DNA of 64,000 bases. Origin: CAVZQN01 sp963837395 (GTDB lineage Bacteria > Acidobacteriota > HRBIN11 > JAKEFK01). Under the pieces are notes generated by a model. That model saw only the letters and a list, made by a program, of their open reading frames with translations. It had not been told where the DNA came from and did no database searches. The stretch is from positions 1-64,000 of the forward strand of contig CAWINI010000004.1 of NCBI GenBank assembly GCA_963837395.1, written 5' to 3'. Shown here piece after piece: positions 55,357-64,000 of this stretch. Each line of letters starts with the position of its first letter. The stretch's first letter is position 1. The translations under genes and the position numbers were made by a program.

Positions 55357-57720
55357 CTACAATCCTAATCTAGTAAGTAATGGTTTAAATCGGGGATCAG
55401 AGCGCAATGAATCCAATCTTGGATCTACGGCCAAACTGGAAACTTGATACGACCTTTCATGAATCGCTTTTTCGAGCCACTGAAATGCCTCGTCCTTGCG
55501 ACCCAGCCCATCGTAAATCATGGCGATTTCATAGGCGACTACATATTCCTTTTCGGATCGCTTCAAAAGATCATTCAAAATTTTTTGTGCTTCATTCTTC
55601 TGCCCAGCTAAAGCAAGTGCTCGCGCAAGTTCCGCTCGTAACTCAAGACTATCTTGAGACACTTCGATCGCTTTTTTGCAAGCCGAAATTTCTTCATCAA
55701 ACCGATTCTGTTTTTCATAAACGTAGCCAAGAAATTGATAGGCAAGTGGAAAATTGGAATCAAGCTCAAGCGTCTTTTGTAACTGCGCCATCGCTTCATC
55801 ATATTTACGCTGATGATAAAGAATGTTTCCAAGATCAGCATTGATCACCAGTGAAAGAGGATCCAGTGTAAGCGCGTGTTTCTTTTCCGCAATCGCTTCT
55901 TCACCACGGCTAAGATCGGATAATAAATTCGAATACCAATGATGCGCAGTTGCATAGTTTGGATTTAACTGAATCGCGCGGGTATATTCTTTCTCTGCTC
56001 CTTGCCAATTCCATTCGTAATTATGAAGCGTGTGTGCAAGTGCAGTGTGAGCTTCGGCCAGAGATTCATCAATCGACAGCGCGTGCTCAGCAGCTTGTTT
56101 TGCTTTCGGATGTCCTTCATTCGGAGCCATCAGAGCCCAGGCTGGCATCAATGTGTAGCAATCCGCTAATCCGGCATAAGCAAGAGCATACTTAGGATCT
56201 TTTGCGATTGCTTGCTGAAATTGTCCGATGGCTTTCTGAAATCCTTCTTCAGTTCGTTTGTTCCAGTAATAACGCCCTTTTAGATATAACTCATAGGCTT
56301 CCGTATTTTCCGTATAGTGTTTTGCAAGTTTTTTCTGCTGTTCACCGGTTAAGCGCAAACGCAAACTGTCGGAAATTTCGCGAGCAATTTCTTCTTGTGT
56401 TCGCAGAATGTCATTAAAGTTAGTGTTATATTGATCGCCCCACATTTGTGCGCCATCTTTAACATCAACAAGCTCCGCCTGGACACTGAGATTATCGCTG
56501 CGATGCAAAACTGTTCCTGTTAGCACCGCTCCGACTCTTAAATCCTGGCCGATTTTTCGTGGATCGGATTGCTTTCCTTTGTATGCAAATACTGTACTGC
56601 GTGCCATGACACGGAGCTGAGGAATTTGCGAAAGGCTATTGATCACGCTTTCCGTAATTCCATCACTTAAATATTCAACTTCGGTATCCCCATTTACATT
56701 TACAAACGGAAGTATCGCGATTGAGTCAATCGGTTTGGTTTGACCTAACCACAAATAGAGTCCGGTGGCCACCACAGCAATTAGCAAAGCAAAGAAAATT
56801 GAACGCGTAACATGTTTCGGCAAACCTATAATTGATCGCATTGAATCAGCCGAGATGCCGAATTCAATTTGTCGTTGCAGATTCTTCAAATCATTTACCA
56901 GTTCGGTGGCCGAAGCATAACGACGATCCGGATCTTTCTCCATGGTTTTACAAATGATCCGCTCAAGTTCGGGATGAATACGCTTATTGATCTGACCTGC
57001 CATTTCAGGATCGGTTCTCAAAATGTTGTGCAGCATTTCAATCGCAGTCCCACCACCGAATGGCAATCTGCCGGTTGCCATTTGATACATCACCACACCA
57101 AGCGAAAAAACATCGGAACGTCCATCAACATTTTTCCCCATTGCTTGTTCAGGACTTAAGTAATGAATGGTCCCGATGATCACACCGGTGCGGGTCGCGG
57201 GATCATCATAAATGCGCGAAGTGATCGCTTCGGGTGTAGAACGCGGATTTACTTTAGCTAAACCAAAGTCCACAACTTTAACATGACCGCGTGGATCGAT
57301 CATGATGTTTGCTGGTTTCACATCACGATGCACAACACCGCGTGAATGAGCTTCTTCAAGAGCTTCTGCAACTTGAACCGCAATCCGTAATAATTCATCA
57401 AACGCTAATGGCTTATCTTTCATGTGGATGTTTAACGTTTCACCTTCCACATGTTCCATGGCAATAAAATGAATGCCATCTGCTTCACCAATTTCATAAA
57501 TGTGCGCAACATTTGGATGATGCAGTGCTGATGCGGCCCGCGCTTCTTGCACGAAACGCCGGAGACGATCAGGATCCGTTGATACGTCGGCAGGTAAAAT
57601 TTTCAATGCAACGGTTCGATCTAAATTCTGATCCATAGCCAGATACACTTCACCCATTCCCCCTGTCCCAAGAACCCCAGTAATTTGATAGTGACCTAAC
57701 TTCTTACCGATCATTCCCAA
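55357..57720 (-). CDS. Ser/Thr protein kinase with FlgO-like and TPR domains
   Basis: This 787-residue membrane kinase has the Hanks motifs GTGGMGEVYLA (ATP loop), VALKIL (Lys), HRDVKPANIMID (catalytic), DFGLAK and 'YLSPEQA'. A membrane helix near residues 308-326 (SIFFALLIAVVATGLYLW) leads to an extracytoplasmic FlgO-like module (SIAILPFVNVNGDTEVEYLSDGI). About five TPR repeats follow (EAYELYLKGRYYWNKR, ALAYAGLADCYTL, TAHHWYSNLLSDL). This kinase-FlgO-TPR fusion is typical of Acidobacteriota. It lies just upstream of mlaE. Its targets are unknown. Confidence 0.93.
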   Translation of the reverse strand: MGMIGKKLGHYQITGVLGTGGMGEVYLAMDQNLDRTVALKILPADVSTDPDRLRRFVQEARAASALHHPNVAHIYEIGEADGIHFIAMEHVEGETLNIHMKDKPLAFDELLRIAVQVAEALEEAHSRGVVHRDVKPANIMIDPRGHVKVVDFGLAKVNPRSTPEAITSRIYDDPATRTGVIIGTIHYLSPEQAMGKNVDGRSDVFSLGVVMYQMATGRLPFGGGTAIEMLHNILRTDPEMAGQINKRIHPELERIICKTMEKDPDRRYASATELVNDLKNLQRQIEFGISADSMRSIIGLPKHVTRSIFFALLIAVVATGLYLWLGQTKPIDSIAILPFVNVNGDTEVEYLSDGITESVINSLSQIPQLRVMARSTVFAYKGKQSDPRKIGQDLRVGAVLTGTVLHRSDNLSVQAELVDVKDGAQMWGDQYNTNFNDILRTQEEIAREISDSLRLRLTGEQQKKLAKHYTENTEAYELYLKGRYYWNKRTEEGFQKAIGQFQQAIAKDPKYALAYAGLADCYTLMPAWALMAPNEGHPKAKQAAEHALSIDESLAEAHTALAHTLHNYEWNWQGAEKEYTRAIQLNPNYATAHHWYSNLLSDLSRGEEAIAEKKHALTLDPLSLVINADLGNILYHQRKYDEAMAQLQKTLELDSNFPLAYQFLGYVYEKQNRFDEEISACKKAIEVSQDSLELRAELARALALAGQKNEAQKILNDLLKRSEKEYVVAYEIAMIYDGLGRKDEAFQWLEKAIHERSYQVSSLAVDPRLDSLRSDPRFKPLLTRLGL

Positions 57721-57787
57721 ACATTGTACATTAGTGCCTGTGCAATTTAGGGGTTTGAAACGTCCGCGAACGGAACTAGCTTGTTTT

Positions 57788-57870
57788 CAACACAAAGATA
57801 CAATGACCCGAAGAACACTAGATTTTTATCTAATATTTCGTGAACCTCGTGTCTTGGTGGCTTCGTGTTG
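57788..57870. repeat. Long R2 hairpin (CAACACAAAG units)
   Basis: The left arm CAACACAAAGATACAATG, ACCCGAAGAACACTAGA faces a right arm ending GGCTTCGTGTTG, its inverse. It lies in the divergent gap between the kinase and GNAT genes. Confidence 0.75.
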
Positions 57871-57894
57871 AATCGAACCTAATCTAAAATAACG

Positions 57895-58347
57895 ATGATC
57901 ATGAATATTAGGCCGATTACAGCCAAAGACCGCGAAGTCTTAACACAAATCGTACGATTGGTCGGGAATTTCAATGAAGAAGAGATTAGAGTGGCGATCG
58001 AATTAATCGATGATGCAATTTCTGAATATTCCAGCGGCGATTATATAGCTTGCGTTCTTGAAGATGAAAAAGGCCAGGTTCAAGGTTATGCCTGTTATGG
58101 TTTAACACCATTGACAGAATCAACTTACGATTTTTATTGGATGGCTGTACATCCGGATGCACAAGGAAACGGATATGGCCGTGCATTGATACGCTTCGTT
58201 GAACAAGATGTGCGCGAAAAAGGTGGAAGATTGTTGGTTCTGGAAACCTCCTCCCAGGAGAACTACGCTCGCACAAGACGGATTTATGAAAAATATGGCT
58301 ACGAACTCGTTGCTCGCATCCGCGATTTTTATGAGAAGAAACGATGA
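57895..58347 (+). CDS. GNAT family N-acetyltransferase
   Basis: This 150-residue GNAT protein has the acetyl-CoA loop VHPDAQGNGYGRALI (R/Q-x2-G-x-G). The N-terminal RPITAKDREVL and C-terminal YEKYGYELVARIRDFY complete the usual fold. It acylates a small molecule or protein amine; the substrate cannot be named. Two nearby ATGs are possible starts. It is a single-gene unit between two divergent kinase-related genes. Confidence 0.9.
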   Translation: MIMNIRPITAKDREVLTQIVRLVGNFNEEEIRVAIELIDDAISEYSSGDYIACVLEDEKGQVQGYACYGLTPLTESTYDFYWMAVHPDAQGNGYGRALIRFVEQDVREKGGRLLVLETSSQENYARTRRIYEKYGYELVARIRDFYEKKR

Positions 58348-58382
58348 CAAATTGATCTATGTGAAGTATTTATGATTTCTTT

Positions 58383-58402
58383 TTACCACGAAGAGCACAA
58401 AG
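58383..58402. repeat. R2 half-site (ACCACGAAG)
   Basis: TACCACGAAGAGCACAAAG lies between convergent genes, ending at the 3' end of the GGDEF-EAL gene. Confidence 0.55.
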
Positions 58403-58404
58403 AG

Positions 58405-61284
58405 TTATCTTTTTTCTTTTTCTACCCATAGTGGTTTCGAACCAAACAACCTGCTGATCTGTTGGGCATCCACTGGCTCCGAGAAGTAGTAACCTTGAGC
58501 GCGTTCGCATTTTAGTGCACGAAGCTGAGCAAGTTGTTCCGCAGTTTCAACACCTTCCGCGATCACATCCAGGCCAAGATTGTGCGCCAGCGTAACAATC
58601 GTTCGCACAATTTCAAGGTTTTCGTTGACTGCAGCCATCCGGCTGACAAATGATCGATCAATTTTAAGTGTATCGATCGGGAATCGATGAAGATAACTCA
58701 GCGAAGAATAACCGGTTCCAAAATCATCGATATGAATCTTGACATCTAACCGTTTGAGCTGTTCCAGCACAGTCGCAGTTGATTCCGGATTTTCCATCAA
58801 CATACTTTCGGTAATTTCAATCATCAGACAATTCGGATTCAATCCCGTTTCATATAGCGTGTTTTGAACTTGAAGCGAAAGTTGTGATTGCGTAAATTGC
58901 TTCACAGAAAGATTGACACTGATTGTAAGATGCGGAAAATCGCGGTGCCATTCACGCATTTTTCTGCATGCTTCCTGAAGGACCCAATCACCGATTGGAA
59001 TTATGAGTCCTGTTTCTTCAGCATGCGGAATAAAATCATCAGGCAAAACCAAACCTCGTTCCGGATGCTGCCATCGGATTAATGCTTCCACTCCGTGAAT
59101 TCTGCCCGAACGCAAACAAACTGTTGGCTGATAATACAAAACGAATTCATTGCGTTCCATCGCACGGCGTAAATCGGTTTCAAGTCGCAATAAAGCAACA
59201 GCGCGCGAATGCATCGCTGAATCAAAAACCTGATGGCAGGCTTTGCCCATAGCCTTTGCGCGATACATTGCCGTATCAGAATCGCGCAACAAATCATCAG
59301 GACGGTCATAACCGGTTGCACTTAATGCAATACCGATACTTGCGGTTGTGAAGACTTCTTGTCCGCCAAGTTGGAATGGTTGTTTCAGTTCATTTTGAAT
59401 TCGATCAGCAATGCGCGTTGCATCACTCACATCTTTGATGTCATCCAGCAAAATCGTAAATTCATCGCCCCCCAATCTTGCAACAACATCACCCGGACGT
59501 AAGCAACGTTCTAATCTGCGTGCCATCGCAATCAATAATTGATCGCCGATCGTGTGCCCCAAGCTATCATTGATCATTTTGAAGCGATCTAAATCCAGGA
59601 ACAAAACTGCAAACAAATAATCATCACGGCGCCTTGAACGTCCCAGTGATCGACCCAACAAATCCATAAACAATGCACGATTCGGTAATCCGGTCAGAAC
59701 ATCGTGAATCGCTTCATGCTGCAAACGTTGTTCGGCCATTTTGCGTTCAGTGATATCGGTTTGGGATCCGGCCATGCGCCATGGTTCACCATCTTCACCA
59801 GGCACTGAAATTCCACGCGTCAACATCCAGCGATAACTACCATCACGATGTTTTAAACGGCTTTCCACCATAAAGTGCGGAGTTTCACCGCGTAAATGCG
59901 CTCTCAGTTCACCATCAAAACGGAAACGATCATCAGGATGAAGACGATCGAACCATTCTTCCGGACTCTCTCCGATTTCGTCTAGAAATCCAAGCATCGC
60001 CTTCCATCTTGGCGAAAAATAAATTTCGTTCGTCTTCAAATTCCAATCCCACAAACCATCATTTGCACCGAGCGCTGCAAGCGCATAACGCTCCGCCGTT
60101 TCACGCGTTGCTTCTTCCGCTCGTTTGCGTTCAGTAATATCCATCGCAAAAACAAGCACACCGACAATCTCACCTTGTTCATTCATGTATGGGAATTTAT
60201 CGCTTTGAACCCAACGATAACCGCCGCCATTTGAAGTTTCCATCTGCTCAACAATTCCTAGCTTTGGGCGGCCGCTGCGGATGACTTCTAGATCATCTTC
60301 ATGATATTTGGCGGCAAATTCCGGATATAACTCGTAAGTTGATTTTCCTTCAATGTCCTTAACTTTCATTCCGAGATATCGCGCCGCCGGTTCATTCAAC
60401 CGCATAATTCGATTCTCGGCATCCTTGTACCAGATTAATGCGGGAACTGAATCAAAGATCATCCGATATTCTTTTTCTTGCTGACGTAAACTCTCATACG
60501 CCCGGCGCAATTCAGTGACATCATGAAAACTAAGCACACGCCCTGAACTTTTACCGTCAACCAGTTGTGGACGTGAATATCTTTCAATGGTGCGGCCATC
60601 TTTTAAAAAGATCGTATCGCGATATTCAATATCAGGATTCTCATAAAATTGACCCACGCGCGCCACAAATAGATCCGGATCTTCCACAGCATCGGCCACA
60701 TATTCTGCAACCTGCCGCCCGGTTCCGTCTTTCAATAAATGTTCCGGAATTCCCCACATTTCTAAGAGCCGTTGATTGTAGGCCGCAATCTTCCCATCGT
60801 GATCTACCACAAAAATTCCATTCGCTACCGCTTCCAACGTTGCACGCAGAAGTGAGACAGATTGCTCTAATTCCTTCTCCGCTTTTTTACGCGAAGTAAT
60901 ATCCAGTCCTAATCCCATCGCACCCACACCACGACCAGACTCATCAGTTAAACCACGCGCGTACCATGAAATTAGTTTTTCTTCTCCACTTTTTGTGGTG
61001 ACGATGGTTTCAAATTCATCAAGGCGAGTGCCTTGAACAACGGCGGCAGCTCTTTCTTGAATTGTTTTCCGATACTCTTTTTCAGGAAAGAAATATTCGA
61101 AGATACGACTATGACCGATGATCTCTTCAGGCTTATATCCACTCATTTCTGATGCTGCCTGATTGAAGATCACTACATTGAAGTTCTCATCGAGAGCGAT
61201 CACGCTCATTTTTGCGTGTTCAACAACAATCGACAGGAACTGACTGAGCCTTAATATCTCCCTTTCCTCATTAACCCCGGGCAT
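58405..61284 (-). CDS. PAS-GGDEF-EAL cyclic-di-GMP signalling protein
   Basis: This protein of about 959 residues has four PAS-type sensors in order (ALDENFNVVIFNQAASEMSG, VVDHDGKIAAYNQRLLEMW, WYKDAENRIMRLNEPAARYL, WDWNLKTNEIYFSPRWKAML). A GGDEF domain (HDVLTGLPNRALFMD...ARLGGDEF) has an RxxD inhibitory site five residues before it (RPGD). An EAL domain (GVEALIRWQHP, DDFGTGYSS, AEGVETAEQ) follows. Both catalytic domains look intact, so it could make and degrade c-di-GMP. The start at ATG 61284 is chosen over an upstream TTG at 61338. Its promoter gap of under 50 bases is shared with the divergent kinase. Confidence 0.93.
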   Translation of the reverse strand: MPGVNEEREILRLSQFLSIVVEHAKMSVIALDENFNVVIFNQAASEMSGYKPEEIIGHSRIFEYFFPEKEYRKTIQERAAAVVQGTRLDEFETIVTTKSGEEKLISWYARGLTDESGRGVGAMGLGLDITSRKKAEKELEQSVSLLRATLEAVANGIFVVDHDGKIAAYNQRLLEMWGIPEHLLKDGTGRQVAEYVADAVEDPDLFVARVGQFYENPDIEYRDTIFLKDGRTIERYSRPQLVDGKSSGRVLSFHDVTELRRAYESLRQQEKEYRMIFDSVPALIWYKDAENRIMRLNEPAARYLGMKVKDIEGKSTYELYPEFAAKYHEDDLEVIRSGRPKLGIVEQMETSNGGGYRWVQSDKFPYMNEQGEIVGVLVFAMDITERKRAEEATRETAERYALAALGANDGLWDWNLKTNEIYFSPRWKAMLGFLDEIGESPEEWFDRLHPDDRFRFDGELRAHLRGETPHFMVESRLKHRDGSYRWMLTRGISVPGEDGEPWRMAGSQTDITERKMAEQRLQHEAIHDVLTGLPNRALFMDLLGRSLGRSRRRDDYLFAVLFLDLDRFKMINDSLGHTIGDQLLIAMARRLERCLRPGDVVARLGGDEFTILLDDIKDVSDATRIADRIQNELKQPFQLGGQEVFTTASIGIALSATGYDRPDDLLRDSDTAMYRAKAMGKACHQVFDSAMHSRAVALLRLETDLRRAMERNEFVLYYQPTVCLRSGRIHGVEALIRWQHPERGLVLPDDFIPHAEETGLIIPIGDWVLQEACRKMREWHRDFPHLTISVNLSVKQFTQSQLSLQVQNTLYETGLNPNCLMIEITESMLMENPESTATVLEQLKRLDVKIHIDDFGTGYSSLSYLHRFPIDTLKIDRSFVSRMAAVNENLEIVRTIVTLAHNLGLDVIAEGVETAEQLAQLRALKCERAQGYYFSEPVDAQQISRLFGSKPLWVEKEKR

Positions 61285-61328
61285 GTACCATATCTTTTTA
61301 CCACAATTTTGGTTTTGTGGGAGTGATT

Positions 61329-64000
61329 TTGAGTACAATTAGACTGTTATGGAGGGGGGGACATCTGAAATCTCAAGCTGACCACGATTCCCCAACTTTA
61401 GGCCCTTCACCCGTTAGCACCACTGAAGCTGAAGCCGTCGGTTGGCCGGTTCAAAACTGGGACCACTATAGATATGAAGCTTATATCGGTGAAGGTGGCA
61501 TGGGCCGGGTGTTCAAAGCCTATGATCCTCAACTGAAACGCCACGTCGCTCTGAAATTTATCCGAGGGGATGATCCATTAATAAAAGAACGATTTTTGCG
61601 CGAAGCTCAAGGACAGGCAAGCGTAGTTCACGAAAACGTTTGCAAAATTTTTGATGCAGGTGAAGTGAACGGCCGCTTCTACATCGCAATGCAATACATC
61701 GATGGATTCACAATCAATCGGATTCCGCATGAGCTATCGATCGAACAAAAAGTGAAATTAATGAAAGAAGTGGCGGAAGGAATTCATGCTGCCCATCGCG
61801 TAGGTTTGATTCATCGTGATGTTAAGCCTGGAAACATCATGGTGGAAAAAACTGAAGATGGCGGCTTCCATCCTTACGTTATGGATTTCGGACTGGTTCG
61901 CGAAGCGGAAGCAAAAGGAATTACCATGACCGGAATCATCATAGGAACACCAGGATACATGGCGCCGGAACAAGCGTGGAATGATGACAAACATCCGTTG
62001 GATCGCCGCGCTGACATTTACAGTCTTGGCGCAACGTTATACACACTCGTTTCCGGTCGCCCGCCCTATGACGGTACAAGTTCAATTGAAATCATAAAAC
62101 ACATGGTTGAAAAGGATCCGATTTCTTTGCATCAACGGATGCCGAATGTTCCAGGCGAACTTGAAACGATCGTAATGAAGTGTCTCGAACGTGAACCGCA
62201 GCGCCGTTATGATTCAGCGCGAGCATTCGCAGATGACCTTGGAAGATTTTTAGATGGCGAACCGATTTTGGCCAGACGTGCAACGCTAAGCTATCGGTTA
62301 GCGAAAAAAGCACGTAAACACAAAGCAATGGCTGCAACAGTGGCGATTTTTAGCGCAGCATTGATTGCACTTCTTGGCTTTGCAATTCAATCGCGATTAC
62401 AAGCAGCAAAACAAGCAGAATCTGCGCAACGTTTCGGGATGGAAGTTGAAAGGATTGAAGGAATTCTATCGCGGATCCATACGTTACCAATTCATGATGT
62501 TCGCCCTGAATTACAAAATGTGCGCGGACAGATCAAATGGATCGGACAACAAATGCAGGAAACAGGAAAAGCCGCAGAAGGTCCAGGCTTGCATGCAATC
62601 GGAAGAATTCATCTTGGATTGCACGAATACACAAAAGCGAACGAAGCGTTGCAACGCGCGTGGGATCACGGATATCGTTCACCAGAAGTTGCCTATTCAC
62701 TTGGTCTGACGCTTGGACATCTCTATCAAACAGAATTGAAACGTCTTGAACAGATCGGCAACAAAGATGATCGTGAAGCAAAGCGCAATGAGATTGAAAC
62801 TCAATTTCGAGATCCGGCAGTACATTATCTGAAACAAAGTCGTGGAGCTGCGTTTGAGACTCCTGCCTATCCGGAAGCTTTAATTGCGTATTACGAAAAG
62901 AAATATGATGACGCCTTGAAAAAAACTGTGGCTGCATTCAATGAAATTCCATGGATGTATGAAGCAAAAATTTTGGAAGGAGACGTCTATCGTTCAAAAG
63001 CAGTTGAAGAAGCCGATACTGGAAAGCCCGAAGATGCACTCGCAGATTTCGGTAAAGCTGAAAAAGCATATGACACAGCAGTTTTGATCGGACGCAGTGA
63101 TCCGAATGCGTATCAGGGACTGTGCAGTTTGTATGTAAACAGATTACATATGGATATGTATCGCGGTATGGATGTCGGTCCGCTGGTCCCAGGAGGTCTG
63201 GACGCATGCGGAAAAGTCACGCAGATCAACAGCAACTTGCCTGAACCATATAACAGCAAATCTGCAGTGTATCGTTTTCTTGGTGAATATCAATTGATCA
63301 ATGGCAGCGATCCTACAGAAGCGCTGAAGTCATCTGCAAAAGAAGCAGAACATGCGATCCAGCTTGAGCCGAGAAATGGTGAAGCATACGGAAAATTAGG
63401 AACGGCCTATTCACTTCTGGGTGAATATCAATCGGTGCGCGATCAATCTCCGGAATCATTTTTTGTTAAATCAAAAGCTGCATTTGAAAAAGCGATTGAA
63501 ATTGCGCCGCGCGATCCGTATCCGTATCACAATCTCGCGGTGAATTATTCGATTTTGGGAACGTACAAACGCAATCACGGAATTGAAGCAAGAGCGGACT
63601 TCGAACAAATCGTGTACTACGAATCGAAAGCGATTGAAATTAATCCCAAACATGTCTTTGCAACAAACGGACTCGGAATGGGATATTCCAATTTAGGGAA
63701 TCTTGATATTGAGAATGGTAAAGATCCGCGGACAAATCTGGAAAAATCGATTTCATATTTTAAGAAAGTTACTGAAATGAATTCAACATCTCCGTATGCC
63801 TATAACAATCTTTCCAGTGTGATGCAGTCAGTGGCTGAGTGGGAATACGATCACGGAATCGATGCTGTTCCCCGTTTCAATGAGGCGTTGAAGACTGCCG
63901 AGTATGCGCTCAAACTTGCAGCCGATTATCCGTTCGCGCATTTCAATGCCGCAAAAATTCTGGCAGGACTTGCCAGGATTGAGTTAGATCAAAATCGATC
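61329..64000 (+). CDS. Ser/Thr protein kinase with TPR domains, 3' partial
   Basis: The reading frame runs off the window end. Hanks motifs are GEGGMGRVFKA, VALKFI, HRDVKPGNIMVE, DFGLVR and GYMAPEQA, followed by a membrane helix (MAATVAIFSAALIALLGFAIQ, near residue 340) and an extracytoplasmic TPR region. The start is uncertain. TTG at 61329 has GGGAG upstream and is in frame. ATG at 61349 is in frame only if the seven-G run at 61354-61360 is one base too long. It is the second kinase-TPR protein in the window and is divergent from the c-di-GMP protein. Confidence 0.88.
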   Translation, partial: MSTIRLLWRGGHLKSQADHDSPTLGPSPVSTTEAEAVGWPVQNWDHYRYEAYIGEGGMGRVFKAYDPQLKRHVALKFIRGDDPLIKERFLREAQGQASVVHENVCKIFDAGEVNGRFYIAMQYIDGFTINRIPHELSIEQKVKLMKEVAEGIHAAHRVGLIHRDVKPGNIMVEKTEDGGFHPYVMDFGLVREAEAKGITMTGIIIGTPGYMAPEQAWNDDKHPLDRRADIYSLGATLYTLVSGRPPYDGTSSIEIIKHMVEKDPISLHQRMPNVPGELETIVMKCLEREPQRRYDSARAFADDLGRFLDGEPILARRATLSYRLAKKARKHKAMAATVAIFSAALIALLGFAIQSRLQAAKQAESAQRFGMEVERIEGILSRIHTLPIHDVRPELQNVRGQIKWIGQQMQETGKAAEGPGLHAIGRIHLGLHEYTKANEALQRAWDHGYRSPEVAYSLGLTLGHLYQTELKRLEQIGNKDDREAKRNEIETQFRDPAVHYLKQSRGAAFETPAYPEALIAYYEKKYDDALKKTVAAFNEIPWMYEAKILEGDVYRSKAVEEADTGKPEDALADFGKAEKAYDTAVLIGRSDPNAYQGLCSLYVNRLHMDMYRGMDVGPLVPGGLDACGKVTQINSNLPEPYNSKSAVYRFLGEYQLINGSDPTEALKSSAKEAEHAIQLEPRNGEAYGKLGTAYSLLGEYQSVRDQSPESFFVKSKAAFEKAIEIAPRDPYPYHNLAVNYSILGTYKRNHGIEARADFEQIVYYESKAIEINPKHVFATNGLGMGYSNLGNLDIENGKDPRTNLEKSISYFKKVTEMNSTSPYAYNNLSSVMQSVAEWEYDHGIDAVPRFNEALKTAEYALKLAADYPFAHFNAAKILAGLARIELDQNR

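Overview
The window reads as a chromosome segment of a diderm (Gram-negative type) bacterium with AT-leaning DNA, densely packed genes and no phage or insertion-sequence genes. Outer-membrane lipid and lipoprotein machinery (Lnt, an MlaE/MlaF/MlaD-type transporter, beta-barrel proteins, a SPOR-domain protein), the futalosine menaquinone enzyme MqnD, two large Ser/Thr kinases fused to TPR repeats, a sigma/anti-sigma pair, a DUF1111-type di-heme protein and many secreted hypothetical proteins fit an uncultivated Acidobacteriota-like lineage. That placement is inference; no rRNA gene is present to test it.

Layout. 1-6.1 kb: three paralogous secreted Asp-box (BNR) beta-propeller proteins, the first cut by the window edge. 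6.5 kb: tRNA-Glu. 6.7-16.3 kb: esterase-TPR protein, DoxX-like protein, DinB protein, aquaporin, two GT-C-like membrane proteins, a GalE-like epimerase and a broken galT/galK pair. 16.4-24.4 kb: DUF885 peptidase-like protein, pyrophosphatase, ferritin-like protein, amidase, CARDB protein, ornithine cyclodeaminase-like protein, AI-2E family permease and PgsA. 24.5-27.2 kb: an envelope cluster of CsgG-like, beta-barrel and FlgT/LPP20-like proteins. 28.4-36.7 kb: four-helix-bundle protein, amidohydrolase, phosphohexomutase, MnmA, FHA protein, cysteine desulfurase, DAHP synthase, MqnD and a sigma factor. 36.8-39.3 kb: anti-sigma-like protein and di-heme protein. 39.4-47.5 kb: a minus-strand run of LOG protein, SPOR protein, GspE-like pseudo-ATPase, lnt, prfB, acpS and sulfatase. 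47.5-50 kb: stand-alone LigD-type polymerase domain, small unknown protein, MFS transporter. 50.3-57.7 kb: barrel protein, class V aminotransferase, the Mla-type cluster and a Ser/Thr kinase. 57.9-64 kb: GNAT, PAS-GGDEF-EAL protein and a second Ser/Thr kinase cut by the window end.

Three themes stand out. First, six genes carry nine single-base frameshifts, each explained by one base gained or lost in a short homopolymer; restoring them rebuilds convincing full-length proteins. They could be assembly errors or real decay. Second, galT has lost its 3' end and galK its 5' end at one junction. Third, three families of hairpin-forming intergenic repeats (GC-rich GCGGAC/GTCCGC hairpins, ACCACNAAG-type hairpins, and a GATACAGGAT-type hairpin) punctuate gene ends; some supply stop codons or C-terminal residues. 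The prfB gene uses a programmed +1 frameshift at an in-frame UGA.
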